Positions 54,127 through 64,000 of a DNA stretch of 64,000 nt are shown here, in pieces. Within the stretch, counting starts at the first letter, position 1. Each line of letters starts with the position of its first letter. The position numbers and the translations under genes were made by a program. The notes under the pieces were generated by a model. That model was not told the DNA's origin. It saw only the letters and a list, made by a program, of their open reading frames with translations, and searched no databases. This stretch comes from Brevibacillus agri. Lineage in GTDB: Bacteria; Bacillota; Bacilli; Brevibacillales; Brevibacillaceae. Location: positions 400,001-464,000 of the forward strand of contig NZ_CP026363.1 of assembly GCF_004117055.1 (NCBI RefSeq). The letters are read 5' to 3'.

Positions 54127-55222
54127 ACGGTTTCTGCGGCCCGATTATATAGACGGTTTTGTTGCGCTTGCGGCCAAATTGAACAGCCTCTGCCTCCGTG
54201 CTTACAAACACGTCAATTTTGCCGCCACGCATCGCTCCGCCCGTGTCTTCTGCCCGGCGATACCCAACGCCCTCGATGTAAACCCACCAGCCATACGGAA
54301 TCACTTTTGGATCTACAGCGATGGTATGACCTGCCTTGGCCTTCACGCCCGTCGCCGTGCGGCCGTAGCCTGGCGAGCTAGGGTGTTTGCCTCCCCCCGC
54401 AGGAGAATAGGCGGTCAAGGTAACCCCGTTCAGTACTTTTTTCGGCCTAAATACTTTTCCACCACGCGAGACCATACCCGTTGCTGAAGCGACCAGGACC
54501 CGTTGCGACGGATCGTTGTTTTGCAGCGCAGGAACTGCCGTTCCCACCGCCACGATCTGGTCTTTCTTCGGCACAAGCACGTCTCTTGTCACCAGTTCAC
54601 GGGAGACCTCCTTCCCGTCTTCCATAACCAGCTTGTAGTGTGCAATTGCCTTACCCTCTTGCCCGTTTTGCAATACACGGGACTTGCCTTTCTCTAACGC
54701 TGGATCGTTTTTGCGTATTTCCTGGAAAGTAACTCGCTCCTCGACTTTTACCATCTGCTCGACGACGCGCTTGATCGTGATTGTCGAGTCTTTGGTCAGC
54801 GAGGCGCTCAAGGCCGGCTCCACCCGGTCCTTTTCACCTAGCGCAATGCCGCTGTCCTTCAACGCGCCAGCAACATCGCGGCTAAGCGTCAGTATCGTTT
54901 TTGTCTGCCCGTCAACCTGGACCGGAATGGACCAGGCTGTATGTAAAGTAATCATTGCTCCGTCTGATAGCTTCGTCTCAGGTGTTGGTTGAAGGGAATC
55001 CTTTTCCGTTACCGTAATGTTTCGCTCGGTCAAGAACTGCTCAACGGTACTCGCTTTGGTAGCTACCGTCTGGCTTTCTCCGTCCAACGAAAAAGTGACC
55101 TGTTTTGGCTGGGTAGCCTGGGCAGAGAAATAGCCAATCATGGGAATGAGAACAAGAGAGAGGACGCCAAAAAGAACAAGTCCCCGATTCTTATACCTTT
55201 CCCATATCGCGCGTAACTCCAT
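54125..55222 (-). CDS. yabE: YabE: G5 and 3D-domain cell-wall protein
   Basis: A 365-residue cell-wall-modifying protein anchored by one N-terminal helix (about residues 12-32). It has two DUF348 (ubiquitin-like) repeats (about 40-145), a G5 domain (about 150-230) and the C-terminal 3D domain (about 270-365) with GVTLTAYSPAGGG, GVKAKAGHTIAVDPKVIPYG and the three aspartates in the DTGGAMRGGKIDVF region. The 3D fold belongs to the MltA/RpfB lytic group. The start at 55222 follows AAGGAG. Monocistronic. Confidence 0.93.
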   Translation of the reverse strand: MELRAIWERYKNRGLVLFGVLSLVLIPMIGYFSAQATQPKQVTFSLDGESQTVATKASTVEQFLTERNITVTEKDSLQPTPETKLSDGAMITLHTAWSIPVQVDGQTKTILTLSRDVAGALKDSGIALGEKDRVEPALSASLTKDSTITIKRVVEQMVKVEERVTFQEIRKNDPALEKGKSRVLQNGQEGKAIAHYKLVMEDGKEVSRELVTRDVLVPKKDQIVAVGTAVPALQNNDPSQRVLVASATGMVSRGGKVFRPKKVLNGVTLTAYSPAGGGKHPSSPGYGRTATGVKAKAGHTIAVDPKVIPYGWWVYIEGVGYRRAEDTGGAMRGGKIDVFVSTEAEAVQFGRKRNKTVYIIGPQKP

Positions 55223-55337
55223 TTCCCACACTCCTTTTCCTAGAAAAGCACGAGGCTTCTCCTGTCTAGCCAGGTAAGGGTCGATGTAATTGCACTAATA
55301 TTCTGGAAGTGGCCAGTACTTAGCAAGGTCGGCTTTG

Positions 55338-55366
55338 ATTGTATGTCACTTTCCCGGCTTTGTCAA
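55338..55366 (-). promoter_or_regulatory. yabE promoter
   Basis: TTGACA-N17-TACAAT on the minus strand. It leaves a leader of about 110 bases before yabE, in which I found no clear riboswitch. Confidence 0.8.
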
Positions 55367-55533
55367 ATTTACCCTCCCTTGGCCGAAGCGATAATGCTAA
55401 CAGACTAGCAAAAAACAGATGGCGAATGGTAGCAGATTCCTGTCGAGGAGCCGTGTCGGATGGACAATAATCGTTCGACACATTGTTCAAGGTATGCGCC
55501 ACCAAAAACGAGTAGAACAACAAGATCGAGGAA

Positions 55534-55579
55534 CAAAAAAACGGGAAATCACGTGATATGTCGTGATTTCCCGTTTTTG
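55534..55579 (-). terminator. Terminator of tatD
   Basis: AACGGGAAATCACG and CGTGATTTCCCGTT around a short loop with a T-run on the minus strand. The interval 55380-55533 between it and the yabE promoter shows nothing else. Confidence 0.9.
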
Positions 55580-55591
55580 CTTGCGGTTTGT

Positions 55592-56362
55592 TTACGGTTG
55601 AAGGCGGAACAGACGCCTTGCGTTTTCCGTCGTGATTTGCGCCATTTCTTCGTAAGACAGGCCGCGAATGTTCGCCATTTCTTCGCAGACGTAGCGCACG
55701 TAGCCACTCTCATTTCGCTTGCCGCGGAACGGGTGAGGAGTGAGGTACGGGCAGTCTGTTTCTATCAACAGCTTGTCGAGCGGTACTTTGGCCGCTACTT
55801 CTTTTGGCTGCTTCGCGTTTTTGAAAGTCAGCGGGCCGCCGAACGAGATGTAAAAATTCATGTCCAGCGCCTGCTTCGCTGTCTCCCAGCTACCCGAGAA
55901 GCAGTGCATGATTCCCCCGACTTCTGCTGCCTTCTCTTCTTTGAGGATCGTCAAAACATCCTGGTGAGCGTCCCGGTTGTGGATGATGATCGGCATGTCG
56001 AGTTTTCGCGCCAGACGAATCTGCTTGCGGAACACTTCGGCCTGCACGTCTTTTGGCGACGTATCCCAGTAGTAGTCGAGGCCCATTTCGCCCAGCCCCA
56101 CTACTTTCGGATCACGACTCAGCTCCTCGATCCATTCCAGATGCTCGTCTGTCATATCTTTTGCGTCCTGAGGGTGCCATCCTACGACTGCGTAAATAAA
56201 ATCATAGGTTTTCGCCAGCTCCATGCAGGTCGGGATGGTTTCCGCGTTAAACCCGATGTTCACGATCGTGCTGACGCCGTTTTCCCGCGCGCGGGCAATG
56301 ACCTCCTCGCGATCCTCGTCGAATTCCTTCGCGTTCAGATGCGCGTGCGTTTCAAATAGCAA
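55592..56362 (-). CDS. tatD: TatD family hydrolase
   Basis: A 256-residue metal-dependent DNase of the amidohydrolase superfamily. N-terminal metal site THAHLN; YAVVGWHPQDA; GEMGLDYYW; QIRLARKLDMPIIIHNRDAH; MHCFSG; IETDCPYLTP. It lies 27 bases after metG and is cotranscribed; this pair and the yabE-rnmV-ksgA order match Bacillus. Confidence 0.96.
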   Translation of the reverse strand: MLFETHAHLNAKEFDEDREEVIARARENGVSTIVNIGFNAETIPTCMELAKTYDFIYAVVGWHPQDAKDMTDEHLEWIEELSRDPKVVGLGEMGLDYYWDTSPKDVQAEVFRKQIRLARKLDMPIIIHNRDAHQDVLTILKEEKAAEVGGIMHCFSGSWETAKQALDMNFYISFGGPLTFKNAKQPKEVAAKVPLDKLLIETDCPYLTPHPFRGKRNESGYVRYVCEEMANIRGLSYEEMAQITTENARRLFRLQP

Positions 56363-56389
56363 AATAGGTCCTTCCTTTCCTAGCCCTCG

Positions 56390-58741
<2,352 letters not shown>

Positions 58742-58749
58742 TACCCTCT

Positions 58750-58777
58750 ATTGTACACGACCGACTTGTTTTGTAAA
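58750..58777 (-). promoter_or_regulatory. metG promoter
   Basis: TTTACA-N16-TACAAT on the minus strand, about 9 bases upstream of the leader. Confidence 0.65.
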
Positions 58778-58853
58778 CATCCAGGAGGGCCGAACGGCTA
58801 CGATTTATTTTATACATGACAGGAAAAGGCAAAAAAGAGAAGACAAGGCTTTT

Positions 58854-58882
58854 TTGTCGAATGGGCGCGGCTTTATTCGACA
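58854..58882. promoter_or_regulatory. Pair of inverted 0A boxes between metG and abrB
   Basis: TTGTCGAA at 58854-58861 is a perfect Spo0A box, and TTCGACA at 58876-58882 is a second in the opposite orientation. They lie about 150 bases upstream of the abrB -35. Confidence 0.55.
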
Positions 58883-59030
58883 TAAAGTGACCGATTGGAC
58901 ACGCATTTCTCCCAGTTAATTTTATCCATAAAATTTTCCATACCGTTTCCACTTTTCTACGAAACGCTGATATATCAGCTTTCCTGTTTTCAAAAAAAAC
59001 TTTGCTTTTCAAAGATTTGTCAAAATGATG

Positions 59031-59059
59031 TTGACACCTTTGGGAATCGCTGGTATGAT
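59031..59059 (+). promoter_or_regulatory. abrB promoter
   Basis: TTGACA-N17-TATGAT on the plus strand, 90 bases before the abrB start. Confidence 0.85.
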
Positions 59060-59074
59060 AATCCCAACAGATAA

Positions 59075-59081
59075 TGTCGAA
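59075..59081 (+). promoter_or_regulatory. 0A box downstream of the abrB promoter
   Basis: TGTCGAA, a perfect core 0A box, about 16 bases after the -10 element. In B. subtilis Spo0A-P represses abrB from such downstream boxes. Confidence 0.7.
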
Positions 59082-59148
59082 TATTGACGATTAATGATGA
59101 GCGTTTACCAATACATCGACATATGAAGACTTGAGAGGAGAATTTACT

Positions 59149-59400
59149 ATGATGAAATCAACAGGGATTGTTCGTAAAGTAGATGAACTGGGTCGTGTCG
59201 TTATTCCGATCGAATTGCGCCGCACACTGGGCATCGCGGAAAAAGACGCATTGGAAATTTACGTAGATGGCGAGCGCATCATCCTGAAAAAATACGAGCC
59301 TGCTTGCATCTTCTGTGGAAACGCTGATAAAGTATCTCATTTTAAAGGTAAAATCGTGTGCCAGGATTGCCTGACCGAGATGCCTGTTGTTAAACGCTAA
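59149..59400 (+). CDS. abrB: Transition-state regulator AbrB
   Basis: An 83-residue swapped-hairpin DNA-binding protein that holds back post-exponential genes such as spoVG. N-terminal domain: STGIVRKVDELGRVVIPIEL, RRTLGIAEKDALEIYVDGER; C-terminal multimerisation region has CIFCGNADKVSHFKGKIVCQ with a CxxC pair (a third Cys at the end). The ATG at 59149 follows GAGAGGAG. It is the only plus-strand gene in this neighbourhood. Confidence 0.97.
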   Translation: MMKSTGIVRKVDELGRVVIPIELRRTLGIAEKDALEIYVDGERIILKKYEPACIFCGNADKVSHFKGKIVCQDCLTEMPVVKR

Positions 59401-59438
59401 ACACTCATTTCCATACGTACTTGATTTACATACGATAT

Positions 59439-59476
59439 GCCTTCGCAAAGGGACAAGCTTCGCGGAGGCTATTTGT
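59439..59476 (+). terminator. Possible terminator of abrB
   Basis: GCCTTCGC and GCGGAGGC with a 15-base loop, followed by TATTTGT. Weak T-run. Confidence 0.45.
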
Positions 59477-59511
59477 ATTGCCTGCGTCGCTGCTGCGCTG
59501 GTTGATCGGAC

Positions 59512-59541
59512 GAAAAGAAAAAGCCGACCCGTTCGGTCAGC
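59512..59541 (-). terminator. Terminator of rsmI
   Basis: GCTGACC-GAAC-GGGTCGGC followed by TTTTTC on the minus strand. Confidence 0.75.
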
Positions 59542-59553
59542 TTCCTGCTCATC

Positions 59554-60444
59554 TTACTCGTCTTCCTGGTCGCGGTGGTATTCGTTGTAGACGTCGCGCT
59601 TGGGCAAACCGCGATCGTCTGCCGCCTGTTTGATCGCCTCTTTTTTGCTCAAGCCTTGCTCGCAGTAATGCTCGACATGCTGGACAATGCTCAACTGCTG
59701 CCACCAGATGTTTTCCTCGTCTGCTTCAGCAGCGGTTGTGCCTGTAAAGCCTTCGACAATCACGCAAAACTCGCCGCGCACTTCGCCATTGCCCAGCCAT
59801 TCCAGCAGCTCATCAAAAGTGCCGCGCACGAACTCTTCGTAGCGCTTGGTCAGCTCGCGCGCCAGCACGGCCCGCCGATTCCCCCACGCTTCCCGCATGG
59901 CCGCAATCGTCTTCTCGATGCGGTGCGGCGCTTCATAAAAAATCAGCGTCTCCGGGTAGCGCTTGAGTCGTTCCAGCTCTTCGCGCCGCTCCTTGTTTTC
60001 CCGGCCGATAAAGCCGCAAAAGACAAAGCGGTCTGTCGGCAGCCCCGAAGCGATCAACGCCGTCAGCCCTGCGTTGGCTCCTGGCACCGGAACGACGGGG
60101 TATCCGGCAGCGACCGCATCGCGCACGAGATCAGCGCCCGGATCGGATATCGCCGGAAGTCCGGCGTCGCTCACCAGCGCGATCTGTTTTCCTTCGGCCA
60201 GCCATTGCAGCAGCCCCTGACCGCTCGCTTCCTTATTATGTTCGTGATAGCTCACGGTGCGCTTTTCGATTTGAAAATGGTTCAACAGCTTCCTTGTTTG
60301 ACGCGTATCCTCGCAGGCAATCACATCAACCGCCCGCAGCGTTTCCAGGCAACGGACCGTCATATCATCGAGATTGCCGATTGGCGTAGCGACCAGATAC
60401 AGGACACCTGTTTCTTCCTGCGCAAAGCTGCGCTGTATATTCAT
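59554..60444 (-). CDS. rsmI: 16S rRNA (cytidine1402-2'-O)-methyltransferase
   Basis: RsmI methylates C1402 of 16S rRNA. The 296-residue protein has [35 protein letters not shown], the SAM site [38 protein letters not shown], and the C-terminal helical region [24 protein letters not shown]. The ATG at 60444 overlaps the yazA stop (ATGA). Confidence 0.96.
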   Translation of the reverse strand: MNIQRSFAQEETGVLYLVATPIGNLDDMTVRCLETLRAVDVIACEDTRQTRKLLNHFQIEKRTVSYHEHNKEASGQGLLQWLAEGKQIALVSDAGLPAISDPGADLVRDAVAAGYPVVPVPGANAGLTALIASGLPTDRFVFCGFIGRENKERREELERLKRYPETLIFYEAPHRIEKTIAAMREAWGNRRAVLARELTKRYEEFVRGTFDELLEWLGNGEVRGEFCVIVEGFTGTTAAEADEENIWWQQLSIVQHVEHYCEQGLSKKEAIKQAADDRGLPKRDVYNEYHRDQEDE

Positions 60445-60740
60445 CGCGGCGTCCCTCCAATCAACTGTTCTTTTTGCTTGCGATTCAGCCGTTTGATTCC
60501 TTCCTCGCGCTTCAAGCCCCACGAACGGTCAGGCCCTTCTTCCCAAAAGACAAGCGCAAGCGGCCCGCGCCCTCTGGTGTATTTCGCCCCTTTGCCTTCA
60601 TTGTGCATCGCCAGGCGGCGCAGCAACTCCGTCGTATAGCCGGTGTACAAGGAGCCGTCCGCGCAGGCGAGAATGTAGACAAAATGGCTTTTATGCGAGG
60701 GAATCTCGTCTGCCGAAGTAAATTTCTTGCAGTTCTTCAC
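60441..60740 (-). CDS. yazA: GIY-YIG nuclease-domain protein YazA
   Basis: A 99-residue UPF0213-type protein. The GIY-YIG signature appears as [20 protein letters not shown] with catalytic Arg nearby ([21 protein letters not shown]). The GTG at 60740 lies six bases after GGTGAGG and is the best start; no ATG is available closer. It overlaps yabB by 50 bases. Function unproven in Bacillus. Confidence 0.87.
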   Translation of the reverse strand: MKNCKKFTSADEIPSHKSHFVYILACADGSLYTGYTTELLRRLAMHNEGKGAKYTRGRGPLALVFWEEGPDRSWGLKREEGIKRLNRKQKEQLIGGTPR

Positions 60741-61458
60741 AGTATTCCTCACCATTCTCATAGACAATCAGCGGCGGCTGAATCCTCAGCTCCGGCTTGC
60801 CACCCCTGATTCCTTCGATCAGCACCATATTCGGCTCGGCTTCCTTGCGCGGGTAAACCAGACGCATCCGCTTCGGCTCGATTCCGTACTGGCGCATCAA
60901 GGAAATAATGTCGATCAACCGCGTCGAGCGATGAACGAGAGCGAGCTTGCCGCCGTTTTTCAACAACTGGCTGCCCACGCGAATGACGTCTTCCAGCGAG
61001 AGCAAAATCTCATGACGGGCGATTGCAAAATGCTCGCTTACATTTTTCTCCCCGCTCGTCGCAGGCATATAAGGCGGATTGCACGTAATCAGATCGAATT
61101 TCCCGTGCCCGAAAAGCGATACCGCGTCCTTGACATCTCCGTGGTGCATCTCGATCCGCTCCGTCAGTCCGTTGAGCGTCACGTTGCGGCTCGCCATGTC
61201 GAACAGCCGCTGCTGAATTTCGATGCCATCAAAACGCGCTTCCGGTGTGCGCGTGGTCATGATAAGCGGGATCGCTCCGTTGCCCGTGCACATGTCGAGC
61301 ACTCTCCCGCGCTTGGGAACGGACGCAAACCGCGCCAGCAGCACGGCGTCCATCGAAAAACAGAACACCTCGTGGCTCTGGATAATTTTCATTTCGTGAG
61401 TCAATAAATCGTCAATGCGCTCCGCATCATAGAGCGGCACGTTAATGACTGGTTCCAT
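60691..61458 (-). CDS. yabB: tRNA1(Val) (adenine37-N6)-methyltransferase-like, YabB
   Basis: A 255-residue class I methyltransferase. [20 protein letters not shown] is the SAM loop, [12 protein letters not shown] (NPPY) marks an amino N-methyltransferase. The start at 61458 follows AAAGG; the longer frame overlaps the terminator. Neighbours yazA and rsmI also act on RNA or have nuclease fold. Confidence 0.93.
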   Translation of the reverse strand: MEPVINVPLYDAERIDDLLTHEMKIIQSHEVFCFSMDAVLLARFASVPKRGRVLDMCTGNGAIPLIMTTRTPEARFDGIEIQQRLFDMASRNVTLNGLTERIEMHHGDVKDAVSLFGHGKFDLITCNPPYMPATSGEKNVSEHFAIARHEILLSLEDVIRVGSQLLKNGGKLALVHRSTRLIDIISLMRQYGIEPKRMRLVYPRKEAEPNMVLIEGIRGGKPELRIQPPLIVYENGEEYCEELQEIYFGRRDSLA

Positions 61459-61491
61459 CCTTTGTTCCCTACTCCTTTTTTCCTTGTCTTG

Positions 61492-61528
61492 GAAAAAGCG
61501 ACCTGACACGTGGCACAGGTCGCTTTCT
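61492..61528 (-). terminator. Terminator of holB-ricT-yabA
   Basis: AAAGCGACCTG-loop-CAGGTCGCTTT followed by TTCC on the minus strand, just after yabA. Confidence 0.78.
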
Positions 61529-61553
61529 CCATGTGGTGATCGCTCGTCACCTT

Positions 61554-61925
61554 TTATTTTTGAGGGCCGCCGCTCAAAAACGAGAGACAGAACAGACAAT
61601 CCCCTTCTTTGCGCAGACTGCCGAAATGCACGTTGCAGATGTGAAACCCTTCTGCATACAGGCGGGCAAGGTTGTCGTACCCTTCCCCGACCACGGCTTT
61701 TTTCGCTTTCTCCTTGGCGACAGGGTTTGCTCCCTTTTGTTTTGCCGGAGAGCCAGTCTTTTTCTTTTCCAGTCGGTTGCGAAGATGCTGGTTTTCAACG
61801 AGTAATTGGGCGTTTTCCTCCATCAAAACGACGATGACGTCTTTCAACTCACCGATCTCTTTGTACAGGTCCCCAATTCGTTCTTCAATGCTCGCCATCT
61901 TGACGAAGATTTCCCGTTTGTCCAC
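61554..61925 (-). CDS. yabA: Replication initiation control protein YabA
   Basis: YabA binds DnaA and DnaN and limits initiation. The 123-residue protein has an N-terminal leucine-zipper-like coiled coil (residues 1-60), a Lys/Ala linker, and a zinc-binding C-terminus with [20 protein letters not shown] (Cys-His, CxxC). It lies next to holB and ricT in the conserved order. Confidence 0.96.
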   Translation of the reverse strand: MDKREIFVKMASIEERIGDLYKEIGELKDVIVVLMEENAQLLVENQHLRNRLEKKKTGSPAKQKGANPVAKEKAKKAVVGEGYDNLARLYAEGFHICNVHFGSLRKEGDCLFCLSFLSGGPQK

Positions 61926-61953
61926 TAGCTCACCTCTCCCCTACCCCCACACT

Positions 61954-62769
61954 TTATTCATAGGTGGGGAGCCCTATCGCAATCTCATCTAAGCCAAACT
62001 CTGTGATGCGTTTGTCGATCGAAAGCTCCACCTGAACGGACTGATCCAGTACGTTAACGGAAACGACTCGTCCATTTCCCATCGGGGTAGTGACCATTTT
62101 GCCGACATCCGGCATTTCATCACGCGTGCTTTCGTAGTTGTCATTCTCGTATTTTAAACAGCACATCAACCGACCGCACAGACCGGAGATTTTTGCTGGA
62201 TTCAACGAAAGGTTTTGATCCTTGGCCATTTTAATCGAAACAGGCTCGAAATCGCCGAGGAAAGTCGAACAGCAAAGCAGCCTGCCACAGGGGCCAATGC
62301 CGCCCAGCATCTTCGCTTCGTCACGCACGCCAATCTGACGCAGCTCAATGCGAGTGCGGAACACGGAAGCGAGGTCTTTTACCAGCTCGCGGAAATCAAC
62401 CCTGCCGTCCGCGGTAAAATAAAAAATGATCTTGTTGCGGTCAAATGTGTACTCCACATCGACCAGCTTCATATCGAGCTTGTGCTCCTTGATCTTCGTC
62501 TGGCACACGGCAAAGGCATTCTTGGCAGCTTGCTTGTTTTCATCAACCTGCTTTGCGTCTTTTTCGTCAGCCATACGAATGACCTTTTTGAGCGGTAACA
62601 CCACATCGGACTCAGCGACTTCTTTTTTGCCGATGACGACCTTGCCATATTCGACCCCTCTCGCCGTTTCGACGATTACGGTGCAATCTTTCTCTATCGG
62701 CAGTCGGTCAGGGTCGAAGTAATATATTTTGCCCGCTTTTTTAAAACGGACCCCAACAACCTCATACAA
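61954..62769 (-). CDS. ricT: PSP1-domain protein RicT (YaaT)
   Basis: RicT with RicA and RicF forms an Fe-S complex that promotes RNase Y cleavage and Spo0A phosphorelay. The 271-residue protein contains PSP1 motifs RTRIELRQIGVRDEAKMLGG and cysteines in GPCGRLLCCSTFLGDF and SGLCGRLMCCLKYEND, matching the cluster-binding family. Length matches B. subtilis YaaT. Confidence 0.95.
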   Translation of the reverse strand: MYEVVGVRFKKAGKIYYFDPDRLPIEKDCTVIVETARGVEYGKVVIGKKEVAESDVVLPLKKVIRMADEKDAKQVDENKQAAKNAFAVCQTKIKEHKLDMKLVDVEYTFDRNKIIFYFTADGRVDFRELVKDLASVFRTRIELRQIGVRDEAKMLGGIGPCGRLLCCSTFLGDFEPVSIKMAKDQNLSLNPAKISGLCGRLMCCLKYENDNYESTRDEMPDVGKMVTTPMGNGRVVSVNVLDQSVQVELSIDKRITEFGLDEIAIGLPTYE

Positions 62770-62772
62770 GGG

Positions 62773-63753
62773 TTATCCCTCCTGGAATTGAAGAACCAAC
62801 CGCTCAAGAGCCAACTGTGCGTTGGCGTTTCGCTCTATCCGATTTTTCGTATCCATGACCAAATCTATCCCATGCAAGAGCTCAGCTTTTGTCCATACCA
62901 GTGCTTGTCCTTGCAGCACATCCTGTTGGTCGCTGTTAATGAGATGGGCATGCCTGCCTACTTGCACATACAGGATATCGCGCAGCCAAAGGATGAGCAA
63001 ATCTAAAAAGAGGGGTAGTTCCTCTTTGATTTTGTCGCTCTTTTGCAACATATCATGGATGGTGAAGAGCGCAGACGAATTACGCTGTTTGCACTCATGG
63101 CTCAATTGTATCACTAGATTTCTTAGCTGTGCAAACGATTCTGATTGGCTGAGTGCCTTGGCCTCTTCCACATTTGTCGTAATGTGGGAGGCAACCTGCG
63201 CCATCCCGGCTGTAATGCCGTCTGCCCGGAGTTGTTCGGCGATCGCTTCGGCAGAAAGTGGCGAGAATTGAACGATTTGGCATCGGGATAAAATCGTCGG
63301 GAGGATCGAGTGGCTGTGTTCCGTCAACAGCAAGGCAAGCACGCCAGCGGGCGGCTCCTCCAAAAACTTCAGCAGGCTGTTGGAGGCCTGGGTCGTCATT
63401 TTGTCGACGTGTTCAACGATGTACACCTTGTGCCCGGACTCTACCGCACGCATCGCCATTTCTTTTTGCAGCGCGCGAATCTGGTCGATTTTTATTGAGG
63501 CCCCGTCCGGTGTAATAAACAGCACATCGGGGTGGTTTCCCCCTTCAATCCGCCTGCATGTAACACAGGCCCCGCAGGCGTCCGCTTCCCTTTCCGGACA
63601 AAAAAGGGACTTCGCCAGATGCAGGGCCATCTGCTTTTTGCCTGCTCCCTTGGGACCGGCGAGCAAATAAGCGTGCGCCAGTCTGTTGTTGAGCAGGCTA
63701 TGGTACAGCAGCTCCGAAGCGCGTGGCTGCTGGGAAAAACGGGTCCATGTCAT
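62773..63753 (-). CDS. holB: DNA polymerase III subunit delta'
   Basis: Clamp-loader subunit. The 326-residue protein has an AAA+ N-terminus with degenerate P-loop AGPKGAGKKQMA (delta' does not hydrolyse ATP), a zinc-binding cluster CPEREADACGACVTCRRIEG, and SNSLLKFLEEPPAGVLALLLTE with SRC motif in LPTILSRCQIVQFSP. The gene lies three bases before ricT, both coupled. Confidence 0.95.
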   Translation of the reverse strand: MTWTRFSQQPRASELLYHSLLNNRLAHAYLLAGPKGAGKKQMALHLAKSLFCPEREADACGACVTCRRIEGGNHPDVLFITPDGASIKIDQIRALQKEMAMRAVESGHKVYIVEHVDKMTTQASNSLLKFLEEPPAGVLALLLTEHSHSILPTILSRCQIVQFSPLSAEAIAEQLRADGITAGMAQVASHITTNVEEAKALSQSESFAQLRNLVIQLSHECKQRNSSALFTIHDMLQKSDKIKEELPLFLDLLILWLRDILYVQVGRHAHLINSDQQDVLQGQALVWTKAELLHGIDLVMDTKNRIERNANAQLALERLVLQFQEG

Positions 63754-63769
63754 AATGGTTTCACACCCA

Positions 63770-64000
63770 CTAAAAATACAAATTAATCAGCATGCCGCGG
63801 ATTTCGCCAATCCGGGCCAACAAATCAATCGTCGGTGCCTGATCGCTAAGCAACTCGTCTGTCAGACGCAACAGCTCGGCATCGACCTGTTTGACGATTT
63901 TGTACAGCCTGCTACGGCCTCGCCGATTCATTCCTCGCCGGTCATCCAGGGCGACGCCGTACTTGACGGCTTCCTCCATGAACTGTTTGACGAGGTTTTT
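63770..64000 (-). CDS. yaaR: YaaR-like protein (DUF327), N-terminal part beyond window
   Basis: The visible 76 codons show KNLVKQFMEEAVKYGVALDD, RRGMNRRGRSRLYKIVKQVD and LLARIGEIRGMLINLYF, the C-terminal half of DUF327. In Bacillus, yaaR lies between yaaQ and holB. The start is beyond base 64000. Confidence 0.9.
   Translation of the reverse strand, partial: KNLVKQFMEEAVKYGVALDDRRGMNRRGRSRLYKIVKQVDAELLRLTDELLSDQAPTIDLLARIGEIRGMLINLYF

Noticed and set aside
55223-55337. yabE leader as a possible riboswitch
   Set aside because: About 110 bases with small hairpins, but no match to a riboswitch consensus I know.

Overview
This 64 kb window looks like an origin-proximal piece of a spore-forming Firmicutes chromosome. 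Protein content and gene order fit a Brevibacillus-like member of the Paenibacillaceae. That is an inference from conserved synteny with Bacillus subtilis (holB-ricT-yabA, rsmI, abrB, metG, tatD, yabE, rnmV, ksgA, veg, sspF, ispE, purR, ridA, spoVG, glmU, prs, ctc, pth, fin, mfd, spoVT, yabM-yabN-rqcP, yabP-yabQ-divIC-yabR, spoIIE, yabS, yabT, tilS, hpt, ftsH, coaX) and from the many sporulation genes. Almost everything is on the minus strand, so transcription runs from high to low coordinates and the origin lies beyond base 64000.

Layout from low to high coordinates. Bases 1-1224 hold ten tRNA genes on the minus strand, behind two tandem sigma-A promoters. A 42-codon membrane-peptide gene and a GNAT acetyltransferase follow on the plus strand. 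Bases 2503-15041 are a metabolic and metal-homeostasis block: nadB-nadC-coaX, a zinc operon (znuC-znuB-zur plus separate znuA, both with matching Zur-box palindromes), a histidine-rich PCYCGC lipoprotein, nadA, a siderophore-type esterase, a damaged Fur-controlled binding-protein/AraC pair, and a Cof-type HAD phosphatase. Bases 15134-26393 hold ftsH, hpt, tilS, a split ThrE-type exporter, a YabT-like kinase, a YabS-like VWA protein, spoIIE, yabR, divIC, yabQ and yabP.

Bases 26497-34043 hold four genes not expected between yabP and rqcP: a repeat-containing surface protein with a copper-amine-oxidase-type domain, a divergent SgrR-like regulator/MFS transporter pair, and a DUF2157/GDYXXLXY membrane protein. 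The core order then resumes (rqcP, yabN, yabM, spoVT, prsA-like, mfd, fin, pth, ctc, prs, glmU), is interrupted by a plus-strand CobW-type GTPase, and continues through spoVG, ridA, purR, ispE, sspF, veg, ksgA, rnmV, yabE, tatD, metG (with T-box leader), abrB (plus strand), rsmI, yazA, yabB, yabA, ricT, holB and a truncated yaaR.

The genes mainly serve translation and RNA processing, DNA repair and replication control, peptidoglycan precursor supply, cell division, sporulation entry and metal uptake. Several regulatory circuits can be read directly: a sigma-H promoter for spoVG, a Spo0A-type promoter with 21-bp spacing for spoIIE, 0A boxes at abrB, a T-box for metG, Zur boxes and Fur boxes. 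The clearest anomaly is the siderophore locus, where the AraC regulator has a one-base frameshift and the adjacent lipoprotein has an in-frame stop. I found no CRISPR array, prophage, insertion sequence or convincing new defence system.
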